Source: Candidatus Avichristensenella intestinipullorum
GTDB lineage: Bacteria > Bacillota > Clostridia > Christensenellales > Aristaeellaceae
DNA length: 53,347 nt
Reading direction: 5' to 3'
Assembly (NCBI GenBank): GCA_018713305.1
Contig: DVFI01000122.1
Span: 1 to 53,347, forward strand
Below the pieces are notes generated by a model. The model was not told the DNA's origin. It saw only the letters and a list, made by a program, of their open reading frames with translations, and searched no databases. A program made the position numbers and the translations under genes. Below, one piece after another: positions 25,090 through 37,281 of this stretch (position 1 is the first letter of the stretch; each line of letters starts with the position of its first letter).

Positions 25090-26358
25090 ATGCCATTTGT
25101 GGAAAAGCTCGTCATTCATGGCGGCCATCCGCTCCGTGGCGACGTGCAGGTGCGCGGGGGGAAGAACACGTCCCTGGCCGTGCTGAGCGCGGCGCTTCTG
25201 TGCGACGAGCCGGTCACGCTGGAAAACCTGCCGGACATTGAAGACGTGCATGTGCTCTTGGAGCTGATGCGCCGCCTGGGCGCGCGCATTCAGCGCAGCG
25301 GGCGCAACGCGACCATTGACCCGCGCCAGCTGACTAGCCATCGGCCCGCGCCCGAACTGTGCCGGAAGCTGCGCGGCTCGTACTATCTGCTGGGCGCGCT
25401 GCTGGGCCGGGTGGGCGAGGGAGCGATTCCCTATCCGGGCGGCTGTGAAATCGGCGCCCGGCCCATCGACCAGCACATCAAAGGCTTCCGGGCGCTGGGC
25501 GCGGAGGTGGACGACCGCTACGGCATGGTCGAAGCGCGCACCACGGGCCTGGTGGGCACGGAGGTGTTCCTGGACTGCGTCACCGTGGGAGGCACCATCA
25601 ACGTCATGCTGGCCGCCGCGCGCGCGCAGGGCAACACCATGATTTTCAACGCCGCCAAGGAGCCGCACGTCGTCGATACGGCCAACTTTCTCAACAGCAT
25701 GGGCGCGCGCGTCCGCGGCGCGGGCACGGACGTTATCCGCATCCGCGGCACGCAGCGCCTGCACGGCTGCACCTATACGGTCATTCCCGACCAGATTGAA
25801 ACCGGCACGCTGATGATTGCGGCCGCGGCCACGCAGGGGGATGTGACGCTGCACGGCTGCATCCCGGCGCATATGGAGGCGCTGTCGGCCAAGTTGCTGG
25901 AGATGGGCGTGCGCGTGGACGAGCAGGACGACGTCATCCGCGTGCGCTCCCTGGGCGGCCATCGGGCGGTCAACATCAAAACGCAGGCGTACCCCGGCTT
26001 CCCGACCGACCTGCAGCAGCCCATGAGCGCGCTGCTGACCACGGCGTCCGGAACCAGCACGGTGGTGGAAACCATCTTTGACAAGCGGTTTAAGCACCTG
26101 GACGAAATGCTTCGCATGGGCGCGCGGGCGCATATCTCCGACCGCATGGCGGTTATCGAGGGCATGCCGGGCCTGCTGGGCGCGCCGGTGTACGCCAGCG
26201 ATTTGCGCGCGGGCGCGGCGCTGGTCATCGCGGGCCTGATGGCCAGCGGCGATACGGAAATCGGCAATCCCCAGTATATCGACCGGGGCTATGAAAAGCT
26301 GGAAGAAAGGCTTTCGGCGTTGGGCGCGCAGATTCGCCGCGTGATGATGCAGGAATAA
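25090..26358 (+). CDS. murA: UDP-N-acetylglucosamine 1-carboxyvinyltransferase MurA
   Basis: 422 residues, the committed enzyme of peptidoglycan precursor synthesis, transferring enolpyruvate from PEP to UDP-GlcNAc. Motifs: HGGHPLRGDVQVRGGKNTSLAVL with the Lys-Asn pair, the catalytic loop PYPGGCEIGARPIDQHI carrying the Cys attacked by fosfomycin, VTVGGTINVMLAAA, IPDQIETGTLMIAAA and GFPTDLQQPMSALL. The ATG at 25090 (MPFVEK) has AGGAGG just upstream. The cysteine (not Asp) means it should be fosfomycin-sensitive. A terminator follows at 26371. Confidence 0.97.
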   Translation: MPFVEKLVIHGGHPLRGDVQVRGGKNTSLAVLSAALLCDEPVTLENLPDIEDVHVLLELMRRLGARIQRSGRNATIDPRQLTSHRPAPELCRKLRGSYYLLGALLGRVGEGAIPYPGGCEIGARPIDQHIKGFRALGAEVDDRYGMVEARTTGLVGTEVFLDCVTVGGTINVMLAAARAQGNTMIFNAAKEPHVVDTANFLNSMGARVRGAGTDVIRIRGTQRLHGCTYTVIPDQIETGTLMIAAAATQGDVTLHGCIPAHMEALSAKLLEMGVRVDEQDDVIRVRSLGGHRAVNIKTQAYPGFPTDLQQPMSALLTTASGTSTVVETIFDKRFKHLDEMLRMGARAHISDRMAVIEGMPGLLGAPVYASDLRAGAALVIAGLMASGDTEIGNPQYIDRGYEKLEERLSALGAQIRRVMMQE

Positions 26359-26370
26359 ATCAGCTTCGCG

Positions 26371-26397
26371 GGCCGCCGGAAATCCGGGGGCCTTTTT
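26371..26397 (+). terminator. Terminator after murA
   Basis: GGCC...GGCC outer and CCGG...CCGG inner stems around an AAAT loop, followed by TTTTTG (26393-26398). Confidence 0.6.
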
Positions 26398-26472
26398 GTT
26401 GCGCACATGGCCGCCGCGCGGACCGTTCCCCGCCCCCTGCCCGCGCTTCGCCATGGCAGCGCAGCCGACGGC

Positions 26473-26501
26473 TTGACAAAGCAGGGGCTTTGTACTATGA
26501 T
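26473..26501 (+). promoter_or_regulatory. Promoter of the Gfo/Idh/MocA gene
   Basis: TTGACA (26473-26478), 17-base spacer, TATGAT (26496-26501). Confidence 0.7.
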
Positions 26502-26591
26502 TCAAAACCGGTTGTCTTGCATGTCCCTGGCGGAACCCGCCATGCCGCGGGCGCTCGCCGGCAGATTCTGAAAAAGTCAGGAATGGTCATC

Positions 26592-27641
26592 ATGAAGAAA
26601 AGAACGTTCGCGGTCATAGGCTATGGCGGACAGGGCGGTTGGCACGCCAGGCAGATACTTGCCAGCGATGTCGCCGCGCTTGCCGGCGTTTACGACATAG
26701 ACGAAGCGAAAAACAAAGCGGCCGAGCGGCACGGCATGTTTGCCTATCCCTCCCTGGAGGCGGTGCTGGCGGACGAAAAGGTGGAGGCCGTCGTGATTGC
26801 CACGCCCAACGCCTCCCACAAGGCGCTGGCCGTCAAGGCCCTGGAAGCGGGCAAGAACGTAGTTTGCGAAAAGCCGGTGGAAATGTCCTGCGCGGCCTTT
26901 GATGAGATGACCTCCGCCGCCGCCAGGGCGGGCAAGCTCTTTACGGTGCATCAAAACAGGCGGTGGGACGTGGATTATCTGGCGATAAAGCGCATGGCGG
27001 CGTCGGGCGAAATCGGCGGGGTGATTCGTCTGGAATCCCGTATCCACGGCTCCCGCGGAATCCCCAGCGACTGGCGCCGCGTCAGAGCGGAGGGCGGCGG
27101 CATGCTGCTGGACTGGGGCGTTCACCTGATAGACCAGGCGCTTCAGATTGTCCGGGAGAAAATCGTCCGCGTCTGCTGTGACCAGACGCACATCACCTGC
27201 GCCGAGGTGGACGACGGCTTCAGGCTGCATCTGGATTTTGAAAGCGGGAAGACCGCCTATCTTGAGGTCGGCACCTATCATTTCCTTGCCCTGCCCCGCT
27301 TCTATATGCTGTGCGAAAGGGGCAGCGCGAAGATTGAGGACTGGCGGCAAAACGCGCAGGTGGCTTTCCTGAAGGCCTGGAACGAAAAAGACGTCATGCC
27401 GGTGCAGGCCGCCGCGGGCATCACCAAGACCATGGCGCCCCGGGACGAGCGGACCCTCGACATCCATGAGGCCGACCGGCCCGTCAGCGACGTTCACGAT
27501 TTTTACCGCAACTTCTGCGCCGCCCTGGACGGCAGGGAGCCCATCCTGGTCACGCACCAGGAGGTCCGCCGCGTTCTGCAGGTGATAGAGGCGGCGTTTC
27601 AGTCGGCCGAGGAGAAGCAATCCGTTCGCACGGAGATATAG
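26592..27641 (+). CDS. Gfo/Idh/MocA-family oxidoreductase
   Basis: 349 residues. NAD(P)-dependent dehydrogenases of sugars, cyclitols or related compounds. The Rossmann fold begins KKRTFAVIGYGGQGGWHARQI, then VVIATPNASHKALAVKALEAGKNVVCEKPVEMS, which holds the signature EKP lysine. The C-terminal domain contains GGGMLLDWGVHLIDQAL with the conserved Asp and His. The gene is a single unit: its own promoter (26473-26501), no neighbour of related function. The first AUG at 26583 and this one at 26592 are both possible; AGGA lies nine bases before 26592. Substrate unknown. Confidence 0.9.
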   Translation: MKKRTFAVIGYGGQGGWHARQILASDVAALAGVYDIDEAKNKAAERHGMFAYPSLEAVLADEKVEAVVIATPNASHKALAVKALEAGKNVVCEKPVEMSCAAFDEMTSAAARAGKLFTVHQNRRWDVDYLAIKRMAASGEIGGVIRLESRIHGSRGIPSDWRRVRAEGGGMLLDWGVHLIDQALQIVREKIVRVCCDQTHITCAEVDDGFRLHLDFESGKTAYLEVGTYHFLALPRFYMLCERGSAKIEDWRQNAQVAFLKAWNEKDVMPVQAAAGITKTMAPRDERTLDIHEADRPVSDVHDFYRNFCAALDGREPILVTHQEVRRVLQVIEAAFQSAEEKQSVRTEI

Positions 27642-27680
27642 CGCGCGCCCCTGCCGACCGGGGTTCCCGCTCCGTTGGGT

Positions 27681-27709
27681 TTGACAACCCTTCCGGCCCG
27701 CGGTAAAAT
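27681..27709 (+). promoter_or_regulatory. Promoter of prfC-typA
   Basis: TTGACA (27681-27686), 17-base spacer, TAAAAT (27704-27709). Confidence 0.75.
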
Positions 27710-27743
27710 AAATGTTTGTGAATCGCACCTAAGGAGGATGCCC

Positions 27744-29360
27744 ATGCAGCAGGAGAATCCCGCGGATATCCAGGCCCTGGAGGCGGAAATCGCCCGCCGA
27801 CGCACGTTCGCCATCATTTCGCATCCCGACGCGGGCAAGACCACGCTGACCGAAAAGCTGCTGCTCTATGGCGGGGCGATACGCCAGGCCGGTTCGGTCA
27901 AGGCGCGCAAGGCGGAAAAATATGCGACCAGCGACTGGATGGAAATCGAAAAGCAGCGCGGCATTTCCGTCACGTCCAGCGCCATGCAGTTTGACTTTGA
28001 CGGCTGCCGCATCAACATTCTGGATACCCCGGGCCACCAGGATTTCTCCGAGGATACCTACCGCGTGCTGGTGGCGGCCGACAGCGCCGTCATGCTCATT
28101 GACGCGGCGCGCGGCGTGGAAGCGCAGACCATCAAGCTCTTTAAGGTCTGCCGCCTGCGGGGCATTCCCATCTTTACCTTTGTCAACAAGATGGACCGCG
28201 CCGCCAAGGACCCCTTCGCGCTGATGGAAGAGCTGGAACAGGTGCTGGGCATTCGCGCCTGCCCGCTCAACTGGCCCATCGGCGTGGACGGCGATTTTCA
28301 GGGCGTCTGCCATCGGGACACCCGCACGGTGGAGCTGTACGAGGCGGGCGACCATGGCAAGCGGCGCGTGGAAGCCTATGAAATCGGGCTGGACGACCCC
28401 GCGCTGGAGGGCGCGCTGGAGGAACACTATATCCGCCGCCTGCGCGAGGAAATGGAGCTGCTGGACGTGGCCGGCGACGCGTTCGACGAGGCGGCCGTCC
28501 GCCGGGGCGAGCTGACGCCGATGTTCTTCGGCAGCGCGGTATCCAACTTCGGCGTGGAGCCTTTTCTCCAACGCTTCCTGCGCTTTGCGCCCATGCCGCA
28601 GCCGCGCCTGGCCGAGGAAGGATACGTAGACCCGGCGGAGCCCGCGTTCAGCGGCTTCATCTTCAAAATTCAGGCCAACATGAACCCCGCGCACCGCGAC
28701 AGGCTGGCGTTTTTGCGCGTCTGTTCGGGCGTGTTTGAAAAGGGCATGACCGTCTGGCACAGCGGCACGGACAAGCCGCTGCAGCTCAAGCAGCCGCAGC
28801 AGTTCATGGCCGACGAGCGGGAAAGCGTGGAGCGCGCCTATCCCGGCGACATCATCGGCCTGTTCGACCCGGGCGTATTCCGCCTGGGGGATACGCTGGC
28901 GCTGGGCAAAAAGCTGCACTACGAGGGCATCCCCGTGTTCGCGCCGGAGTTTTTCGCGCGCGTAAGCCCGCTGGACAGCATGAAGCGCAAGCAGTTTGTC
29001 AAGGGCGTCCTGCAGCTTTCCGAGGAGGGCGCCATTCAGACCTTCAAGCGCCCGGAAATCGGCCGGGAGGAGCTGATTGTCGGCGTGGTGGGCGTTTTGC
29101 AATTCGACGTGCTGGAGCACCGCCTGCGCACCGAATACGGCGTGGAAATCCGCCGCGAACCGCTGGAGTTCCGCTTCGTGCGCTGGATGGAGGAAAGCCC
29201 CGTGGAGCCGGACGCGCTGCGCCTGTCCTCCACGACCGTCGTGGCCCAGGACCGTTTCGACCGCTTCGTGCTGCTGTTCCAGAACGAATGGTCCATTCGC
29301 TGGGCGGAAGAGAACAACAAGGGGCTGCGGCTGGCCGAGACCGCCAAAGCCGCCTTTTGA
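27744..29360 (+). CDS. prfC: Peptide chain release factor 3
   Basis: 538-residue translational GTPase that recycles RF1/RF2 after termination. G-domain motifs: [17 protein letters not shown] (G1), [12 protein letters not shown] (G2), [16 protein letters not shown] (G3), FVNKMDR (G4), and [16 protein letters not shown] (G5 region). Domains II and III follow ([40 protein letters not shown]). The ATG at 27744 (MQQENPAD) has AAGGAGG at good spacing; an ATG at 27738 abuts it. typA starts 21 bases after the stop, making a two-GTPase operon. Confidence 0.96.
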   Translation: MQQENPADIQALEAEIARRRTFAIISHPDAGKTTLTEKLLLYGGAIRQAGSVKARKAEKYATSDWMEIEKQRGISVTSSAMQFDFDGCRINILDTPGHQDFSEDTYRVLVAADSAVMLIDAARGVEAQTIKLFKVCRLRGIPIFTFVNKMDRAAKDPFALMEELEQVLGIRACPLNWPIGVDGDFQGVCHRDTRTVELYEAGDHGKRRVEAYEIGLDDPALEGALEEHYIRRLREEMELLDVAGDAFDEAAVRRGELTPMFFGSAVSNFGVEPFLQRFLRFAPMPQPRLAEEGYVDPAEPAFSGFIFKIQANMNPAHRDRLAFLRVCSGVFEKGMTVWHSGTDKPLQLKQPQQFMADERESVERAYPGDIIGLFDPGVFRLGDTLALGKKLHYEGIPVFAPEFFARVSPLDSMKRKQFVKGVLQLSEEGAIQTFKRPEIGREELIVGVVGVLQFDVLEHRLRTEYGVEIRREPLEFRFVRWMEESPVEPDALRLSSTTVVAQDRFDRFVLLFQNEWSIRWAEENNKGLRLAETAKAAF

Positions 29361-29381
29361 CCGGAAAGGAAGACATCGCCC

Positions 29382-31208
<1,827 letters not shown>

Positions 31209-31360
31209 GCGCCGGACGGCGCCCGCCCGGGCGAGGCGCTCGTCATGGGAAGGCGGAGGCGCGGCGCCGGGCGTTTGCCTGCCGGCATGCAAGAAGCGGA
31301 CGCGCACGCCGTCCGCCGGGTGGGAGCAGGGAGTTTGACCGGACTTTGTCGACGATGGAA

Positions 31361-31388
31361 GCGGCCCCGGCATTTGCGCCGGGGCCGC
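31361..31388. terminator. Strong hairpin between convergent transcripts
   Basis: A perfect 11-base-pair GC stem (31361-31371 with 31378-31388) with a six-base loop lies between typA and the oppositely oriented DUF4387 gene. No T-tract follows on either strand, so termination is only likely. The rest of the 225-base gap holds nothing recognised. Confidence 0.4.
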
Positions 31389-31433
31389 AGACCGTTCCAA
31401 AGCTGCCGGGGGGGGCGGAAAGGCCCCGCCCGC

Positions 31434-31751
31434 CTACACGTCCATTTCCAGCCCCAGCAGCGGCGCATGCTGCTGCGCGCCATACACGTCCGTCTCGCCC
31501 AGATTGCCGGAGCAAATCGGCCGCACGATGGTAATCTTGATGGCGTTGGCCGGTTCAAAATGCACGATATTGATGATTTTATCCGGCGTAATGCGGTACA
31601 GGCGGCACACCACGTCCTCGTTGATTGCGCCCGCGTCGCGCACGCGCTCATACCACTCCCGGGTCTTGAACATGATATCCATGGTCAGCTCATACGGCCC
31701 CGAATTTTTGCTGCGGATGATGCCCGCGATATCCGTCAGTTTCACTCGCAT
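31434..31751 (-). CDS. DUF4387-domain protein
   Basis: 105 residues of the DUF4387 type: LTDIAGIIRSKNSGPYELTM, DIMFKTREWYERVRDAGAIN, ITPDKIINIVHFEPANAIKI and VRPICSGNLGETDVYGAQQH. It is predicted to be a small cytosolic alpha/beta domain. The ATG at 31751 has GGAGGG upstream; an in-frame extension would run into the AtuA-like gene. DUF4387 proteins are known to pair with AtuA-like (DUF1446) proteins and are sometimes fused to them, which is the arrangement here (25-base gap). Its place at the end of the glutamate mutase cluster suggests a role in C5 branched acid handling, but no reaction is known. Confidence 0.85.
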   Translation of the reverse strand: MRVKLTDIAGIIRSKNSGPYELTMDIMFKTREWYERVRDAGAINEDVVCRLYRITPDKIINIVHFEPANAIKITIVRPICSGNLGETDVYGAQQHAPLLGLEMDV

Positions 31752-31776
31752 CCCATAGCCCTCCTTTTCCGGCGCC

Positions 31777-33135
31777 TTACAGCCGCACAATGTCAATGGG
31801 GAACAGCTCGCACGGGTCGTCTACTTCGATGAGGTGATAGACGCTGAATACATAGACCTCTCCCGCATGGAAGTCGCTGGGCGAATAGGGGAAGGCCAGG
31901 TTGCCCGCCGTGGCGCGGCGGCCTTCATATCCATAGTGGAGCATGGTCGACCGGGCAAAGGCGCAGATGGTATCCGCATGCGCCTGCGTGTCGGCGACCG
32001 CTTCTATCACGATGCCCAGCTCATGCCCGTCGATGACCGGCGTGGGCTCCAGACCGCCCATGACGCCGTTGCGGCCGTAGACGGTGAAGTTGAGCGTGTA
32101 TTCCAGGCCCGCTTCGCGGAAGTTGTCCGCCACGCGCTCGCGCACGCCCGCGATGATGTTGTCGATTTCCTGCAGCATGACCGGGTCGCGCGTGCCCGCG
32201 ATGGACACCGTGCGGAACCCGATGCAGCGCGAGCCCTCCAGCTTGATGGTGTACGGATGGCTGGGCATGAACTTGCTGCCGCGCACGATGGTAATGCTGT
32301 CGGTTTCCTGCTCGAACGTGGTCTCGCGCAAATCCAGGGAGCCGCCCGGACCCGGCAGGACGTAGGGGTTGGTCTTTTCATAGAGCGTATGCGCCGCCAC
32401 GGACAGCGTCGTGCACTTGCGCACGGGGTTAAGGGGCTCCAGGCGGAAATAGTCCTCGCCGAGGTATCCGAACATGCAGTCCGAGCCGCTGCCCGGCGTC
32501 GCCGCAATGGACGCGCACTCCAGGATTTTGCCCAGATGGGTCGCCAGCGCGCGGTCATACCCCGCGCGCACCGCCGCGGCCGCAAAGCAGACCGGGTCGT
32601 AGGCGCGGCCGGCCAGCACCACCTGCGCGCCCTCGTCCAGCGCGCGGATGATGGGTTCCATGCCCATCTGGCCCACGATGCAGGTCGTCGCCTCCAGGTT
32701 CTCTTCCGTCAGCTCCGGCGCCGGCTCCAGCGGCTTTACGCGGCCCTCCCGCATGGCCTTGCGGACCGTGTCCTTGGGAATCTGCGCGCCGATGACGGCC
32801 ATGGGGAAGTGCAGGTTGCGCTCGCGCGCAATTTCTTCGACAATTTCGCGGCACCAGGCCACATGGCTGTCCGCGCCGCTGCCGCCCGCCGTGCCGATGA
32901 CCACGGGGATGTGGTGCTCTACCGCCGCGCAGAGCATGATTTCCAGGTCGCGCTTGACCGCTCCGCGGTCCGTAAAGCTCACGCCCGCGCCCAGGTAGTA
33001 GGGACCGGGGTCGCTCGAGCCCGCGTCCACCGCAATCAGATGGGGCTTTCGGGCCATGCCCGCTTCAAAGGAAGCGAGCGGGAAGCCATAGCCGAGGATG
33101 GCTGTGGTCGAAAGGATACGAAATTCTTCTCGCAT
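31777..33135 (-). CDS. AtuA-like (DUF1446) protein
   Basis: 452 residues. The DUF1446/AtuA family is named for acyclic terpene utilisation in Pseudomonas, but its reaction is unresolved. Features: LSTTAILGYGFPLASFEAG, LIAVDAGSSDPGPYYLGAG (an acidic, possibly metal-binding loop), VVIGTAGGSGADSHVAW, QVVLAGRAYDPVCFAAAAV, ECASIAATPGSGSDCMFGYL and VYGRNGVMGGLEPTP. The Asp/Gly-rich loops suggest binding of a phosphate or acyl-CoA-like ligand. Ribosome binding site AAAGGAGCAGCACC. It lies 18 bases downstream of methylaspartate ammonia-lyase and 25 before DUF4387, so it belongs to the pathway operon. Function in this setting is not known. Confidence 0.85.
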   Translation of the reverse strand: MREEFRILSTTAILGYGFPLASFEAGMARKPHLIAVDAGSSDPGPYYLGAGVSFTDRGAVKRDLEIMLCAAVEHHIPVVIGTAGGSGADSHVAWCREIVEEIARERNLHFPMAVIGAQIPKDTVRKAMREGRVKPLEPAPELTEENLEATTCIVGQMGMEPIIRALDEGAQVVLAGRAYDPVCFAAAAVRAGYDRALATHLGKILECASIAATPGSGSDCMFGYLGEDYFRLEPLNPVRKCTTLSVAAHTLYEKTNPYVLPGPGGSLDLRETTFEQETDSITIVRGSKFMPSHPYTIKLEGSRCIGFRTVSIAGTRDPVMLQEIDNIIAGVRERVADNFREAGLEYTLNFTVYGRNGVMGGLEPTPVIDGHELGIVIEAVADTQAHADTICAFARSTMLHYGYEGRRATAGNLAFPYSPSDFHAGEVYVFSVYHLIEVDDPCELFPIDIVRL

Positions 33136-33153
33136 GGTGCTGCTCCTTTCCGC

Positions 33154-34407
33154 TTACGCCACGCCCACGCCCGCGCCGCGCAGGGCCAGAATGCGCTGCA
33201 TTTCGTTGTAGACAATCATATAGCCTTCGTCCACGCCCATGCCCGGCTTTGCCAGAATCTGCACGGGCTTCGTGGCCATGGCCACCTGCACGCAGACCTG
33301 CGCGGAGCGGTCGGTCTCGTTGCAGGTGCCGCCCTGGTAGGCGCCCACGCCCTTCTGCTTGCAGTAGAGGACGGCTTCCGCCGTGTTGTGGATGGAGCCC
33401 AGGTCCGGCGTCTTGACCTGAATCATATGGCCGGCGCGGTTGTCGGCGAAATAGCGCACGTCCTCAAAGGTATTGCACCATTCGTCCGCCACCAGCTCCA
33501 CTTGGATACCGCGCTTGTCCAGCAGCGCCGTCAGCTCCCGCAGGTCAATCATCTGCTGTTCGCGCTCGCCCGCGTCCATGGGGCCTTCGATGCGCAGATG
33601 GAACGGCTTGGCCGCCTCTTCCAGGCGGGCGCAGTAATCGGCCATCGCCTCGTAGTTGTCATGGCCGAACGCCTGGCCGATGGTGCCGTAGCAGTCGATG
33701 TGCAGGACGGGCCGATAGGACGCATCCAGGCGCAGGGCCGCAATGCGGTCTCGCAGCCAGCCGACGTACTCCAGCAGGATGCCGCCGTCCGCGCCCAGCT
33801 TGGTCTGCATGTTGTTGATAAGCCCGTGGGGCAGCACCTGCGCGTGCTTCATAATCATCTTATCGACATTGTCATAGCGGCTGTCGCCGGACTGGGTGAA
33901 GATGGGCAGCATGTGATTGGATACGGTCAGGCCGTATTCCTTGGCCACCACGTCGCACATGTTCAGCCGCGAGGCGCGCGCCACCGCGTCCAGGATGGCC
34001 TGGGAGACGCCGTAGCGAATGGCCGTATGCAGCATCTTGCCGTCCACGCGCAGGGATTCCAGCTTCTCGCACAGGCGGCGGAAGCCGTCCGCCTCCTCGC
34101 CCACCAGCGCCGGCGCCACGACCCGCTCAATGACGGGAATGAAATCCTCGGCCAGGAACAGCGGGTCGCGCCCGCCCGCGCCGGAATACTGCACCGCCGC
34201 GCAATCGCCCCAGCCAATATCTCCGTTTTCCAGCACCAGCAGGACGGAGATGGCCTCGCCCGCCTGGCGCACGGCGGAAAAGCCGGGCGTGGCGGGGTCG
34301 CCGCGATACGTCGCGCCGTCCGCCTGCGCGCCCTGCTTGATGGCCTTCTGGTCGTCGAAGAAGAAACCCGTGCGCCCCGGCGCGCAGATAACCCTGGTAA
34401 TTTTCAT
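33154..34407 (-). CDS. mal: Methylaspartate ammonia-lyase
   Basis: 417 residues, of the enolase superfamily; converts (2S,3S)-3-methylaspartate to mesaconate and ammonia. Alignment by eye with the clostridial enzyme shows the catalytic base K332 in IQVKTPDLGSIHN, metal ligands D238 (LHIDCYG), E274 (RIEGPMD) and D308 (VADEWCN), and H194 (LPHG). The N-terminus KITRVICAPGRTGFFFDDQ is typical. Ribosome binding site AAGGAGG. It follows glmE by 27 bases. Together with glutamate mutase it makes the mesaconate pathway of glutamate fermentation. Confidence 0.97.
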   Translation of the reverse strand: MKITRVICAPGRTGFFFDDQKAIKQGAQADGATYRGDPATPGFSAVRQAGEAISVLLVLENGDIGWGDCAAVQYSGAGGRDPLFLAEDFIPVIERVVAPALVGEEADGFRRLCEKLESLRVDGKMLHTAIRYGVSQAILDAVARASRLNMCDVVAKEYGLTVSNHMLPIFTQSGDSRYDNVDKMIMKHAQVLPHGLINNMQTKLGADGGILLEYVGWLRDRIAALRLDASYRPVLHIDCYGTIGQAFGHDNYEAMADYCARLEEAAKPFHLRIEGPMDAGEREQQMIDLRELTALLDKRGIQVELVADEWCNTFEDVRYFADNRAGHMIQVKTPDLGSIHNTAEAVLYCKQKGVGAYQGGTCNETDRSAQVCVQVAMATKPVQILAKPGMGVDEGYMIVYNEMQRILALRGAGVGVA

Positions 34408-34434
34408 GGCAATGCCTCCTTGCGTCCTATCGCC

Positions 34435-35883
34435 TCAGCGCGGCCGGCCGACCAGGCGGCCCTTGCTGATGGCGTAAATATCGTCGGTGACCATCTGGAA
34501 GCTCGGCGCACGGTGTTCCGCCCGGGCCCGCTCCTCAATCTTTTCGCGATGGAAATCCTTGAGCGACTGCGTAAACGGCAGCGCGCCGGTGCCCAGCAGG
34601 CGCACGGCGCCGTCGTTGTCGCGCGCGGGCAGGATTTTGCCGGCGGTGATGCGGCTGGGCGCGAAGGGGATGTCCAGCACGCCCGCCTGGAACGCGCGGA
34701 CGGTGCCCAGCGCCCAGTCGCCCTCGCCCAGCTCCAGCGTCTTTTCCAGGATGCAGCGGGTTTCCTCGCAGATGATATCCATTTCGGCCTGCAGGTGCTC
34801 GCCGCCTTCAAAGCGCTGGTCCGCCAGCATGGAGATGACCTGGCGGGTGCAGCGCAGGCCCTGCGCGTTGGCTTCCGCCGTGGGCACGCCGATGGCCTCG
34901 TGGGGGGACTTGACAATGACCTTGGTCGCCTTCGACAGCGCGGCCACCGCGCTTCCCCAGGCAATGACGCCGAACGCCTTGGCCTCATCCTGCGGGAAGC
35001 CGCCCATCCACTGGTGCAGCACCGTGGTGACCTCGCACTGATATCCGTAGCGCTGCAGATACTCGCCCGTCAGCAGCTCCAGCGAGCGGATGGCCGCCAC
35101 GTCCTGGGTCAGGTTTCCGCACTGGCCATAGCCGACGGTAATGTTCTTCACGCCCTGTTCGGCGGCCAGCAGCGCTTCCAGAATCGCCACGGCATGGGAA
35201 ATGCAGGGCGGCACGAGCGTGCCGGTCAGGGGGCCGAAGGGCTCGCGGTTGATGGAAACGCCGTGCTCCTCGTAGTACCCGGTCAGGCGATCGACATACT
35301 GCCAGTCGGCAATGGTCTTTTCCATGGGCACGTTTTTGCAATAGGGGATATTATAGGAAATGCCGCCGCCTTCATAGCTGGTGAAGCCGCCCGCCAGCGT
35401 GATTTCCGCCAGCAGCCGGGCGTCGGGCGTGCCGTGGCGCACCTGCACCGGAGAGGCCACCGCCTCGGTCACGCGCCGGCAGCCGCTCACGCCATGGTTG
35501 ACTGCGGGGAAGCCGTTGAGCATGGCCTTGCCGAGCGCCGCGCTCTCGCGGATGCCGCGCTCCGCCTCGCGGTAGCGGTTCAGGCGGGTATAGCTGTCAA
35601 TGGTGGTGGGAAGCAAATCCGCCTCGCCCGCCGTTTCCAGATGCTGCAGCAGCTCGATATGCTTGTCGATAAGCGGAACGCCCGCGCGCGGCTGGATGAG
35701 GGTAACGCCGCGCTTGGCCGCGTCGCGCAGCTTGCCGGAAAAGCGCTTGCTTTCCGGGATGGCCTTCTGGTAGGCGACGGCTTCCTCCAGGTCAACCTGC
35801 GCGCCGGTGGGCCATTGCGCCAGCACTTCCTGGCGCTGGGCGAAAAAGGCGCCCTCTTCGATGCGTTTGTTGATGGTTTCCAT
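34435..35883 (-). CDS. glmE: Glutamate mutase epsilon subunit
   Basis: 482 residues, the catalytic TIM-barrel subunit of adenosylcobalamin-dependent glutamate mutase (glutamate to 3-methylaspartate). Diagnostic blocks: [85 protein letters not shown] and [15 protein letters not shown]. The substrate-binding Arg residues lie in RHGTPDAR. The ribosome binding site is AAAAGGAGCG. Three bases separate it from glmL, so subunits are made together. Confidence 0.97.
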   Translation of the reverse strand: METINKRIEEGAFFAQRQEVLAQWPTGAQVDLEEAVAYQKAIPESKRFSGKLRDAAKRGVTLIQPRAGVPLIDKHIELLQHLETAGEADLLPTTIDSYTRLNRYREAERGIRESAALGKAMLNGFPAVNHGVSGCRRVTEAVASPVQVRHGTPDARLLAEITLAGGFTSYEGGGISYNIPYCKNVPMEKTIADWQYVDRLTGYYEEHGVSINREPFGPLTGTLVPPCISHAVAILEALLAAEQGVKNITVGYGQCGNLTQDVAAIRSLELLTGEYLQRYGYQCEVTTVLHQWMGGFPQDEAKAFGVIAWGSAVAALSKATKVIVKSPHEAIGVPTAEANAQGLRCTRQVISMLADQRFEGGEHLQAEMDIICEETRCILEKTLELGEGDWALGTVRAFQAGVLDIPFAPSRITAGKILPARDNDGAVRLLGTGALPFTQSLKDFHREKIEERARAEHRAPSFQMVTDDIYAISKGRLVGRPR

Positions 35884-35886
35884 AGC

Positions 35887-37281
35887 TTACGCTCCTTTTT
35901 GCTTGAGGAATTCTTGGCACATGATGTCAAAAGCGGCTTCGGGATACTGCTCGCACAGCAGGCCCATGGCCGCCAGAATATACTGCCGGTCCAGCACCAC
36001 GCGCGCGTCGCGCGGCTTGAGGGAGGACGGGTCCTCCACGCCGGCCAGCGCCTGCTGCGCAATGCGCTCGGCCTCCCCGCTGAACACCAGCGCGCCGCCG
36101 GTCATCAGCAGGATTTCTACCCCGGTCAAGTCCTTGCCGGTCTGCTGGAACACCATGCCCGCGGGCGTAAACACCTGTTCGATGGTGCCCGCATGGCGCG
36201 TCAGCCCCGTCTCGATAGCCGCCGTCGCCAGCGCAAAATCCAGCCGCTTCAGGTCGCTGCCCGGCTCGGGCAGGATGCCCGGCGAAGCCTCGATGCGCGC
36301 CAGCAGGGCCTCCACCGCGTCTTCGGACAGCCCGGACAGCGCGCACAGCCTGGGCAGGCCCGCCGCCTCCAGGACGCCCCGGGCGCTGTAGCGCATGCCG
36401 ATATCCCCTTCCACGGTTCGCTTCGCATGCGGCTCGGGCAGCCCGCGCAGGATGGTGGACGCGCCCGTCGGCAGGCCGTCCGCAATGGAATACACATCCG
36501 TGGTCGCCCCGCCCAGGTCCACCGCCACCAAATCGCCCAGGCCCCGCCGGCCCTCCGGACCGTCCGCCAGCAGCGTCAGCGCGCGCATGACCGCGGACGG
36601 GGTGGGCATCATGATGCCGTTGAGCAGGCTTTGCTGATGCGTCAGGCCCTTGGCCCGCACGATGCGCCGCAAAAAGAGCTTGCGGATGGTATCCTGTACC
36701 GGGCCGATGTTGAGCGTGTTAAAGACGGGCATGACGTTTTCGCTGACGATGGTTTCATGCGCGCTGTCCTGCAGCAGCCGCACGCACTGCGGCGCGGCGA
36801 CGCGGTTGCCCGCGATGATGATGGGAAAATCCCCGTCCGTCTGCGCGAGCATCTGCGCGTTTTGCAGGATATTGGCGCTGTTGCCCCCGTCCGTCCCGCC
36901 GGTCAAAAGCAGGATGTCCGGCTTCAGCGCGCCGATTTCCCCGACATCCGACTCCGTCAGCTGATAGCTGTACACCCGGATGACCTTGGCGCCCGCGCCC
37001 AGCGCCGCGCGCCGGGCGGCTTCCACGGTCAGCGACGGCACCAGGCCGCAGGCAATCATCCGCAGACCGCCCGCCGCGCTGGAACAGGCATAGCGCGCGG
37101 CAAACGCCAGCGGACCGGTCTTTTCCTGCAGCAGCGCCAACGCCTTGTCCAGCCCCTCGCCCACGTCCGTCTCCACCGTGGTATAGCTCGACGCCGTGCC
37201 CAGAATGGCCGGCGCGTCGGTATCCACAGCCGTCACCTTCGTGTAGGTGGAGCCGAAATCAATGAGCAGCACGGGATTCAT
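35887..37281 (-). CDS. glmL: Glutamate mutase accessory ATPase GlmL/MutL
   Basis: 464 residues of the ASKHA (actin-like ATPase) fold that repairs or reactivates glutamate mutase by exchanging damaged cobalamin. Phosphate-1 motif: [16 protein letters not shown]; phosphate-2: [15 protein letters not shown]; adenosine-type motif near [12 protein letters not shown]. Also typical are [19 protein letters not shown] and [17 protein letters not shown]. The ATG at 37281 overlaps the stop of glmS by four bases, with GGGAGAAAAGCC before it. The gene order S-L-E is the standard clostridial one. Confidence 0.96.
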   Translation of the reverse strand: MNPVLLIDFGSTYTKVTAVDTDAPAILGTASSYTTVETDVGEGLDKALALLQEKTGPLAFAARYACSSAAGGLRMIACGLVPSLTVEAARRAALGAGAKVIRVYSYQLTESDVGEIGALKPDILLLTGGTDGGNSANILQNAQMLAQTDGDFPIIIAGNRVAAPQCVRLLQDSAHETIVSENVMPVFNTLNIGPVQDTIRKLFLRRIVRAKGLTHQQSLLNGIMMPTPSAVMRALTLLADGPEGRRGLGDLVAVDLGGATTDVYSIADGLPTGASTILRGLPEPHAKRTVEGDIGMRYSARGVLEAAGLPRLCALSGLSEDAVEALLARIEASPGILPEPGSDLKRLDFALATAAIETGLTRHAGTIEQVFTPAGMVFQQTGKDLTGVEILLMTGGALVFSGEAERIAQQALAGVEDPSSLKPRDARVVLDRQYILAAMGLLCEQYPEAAFDIMCQEFLKQKGA

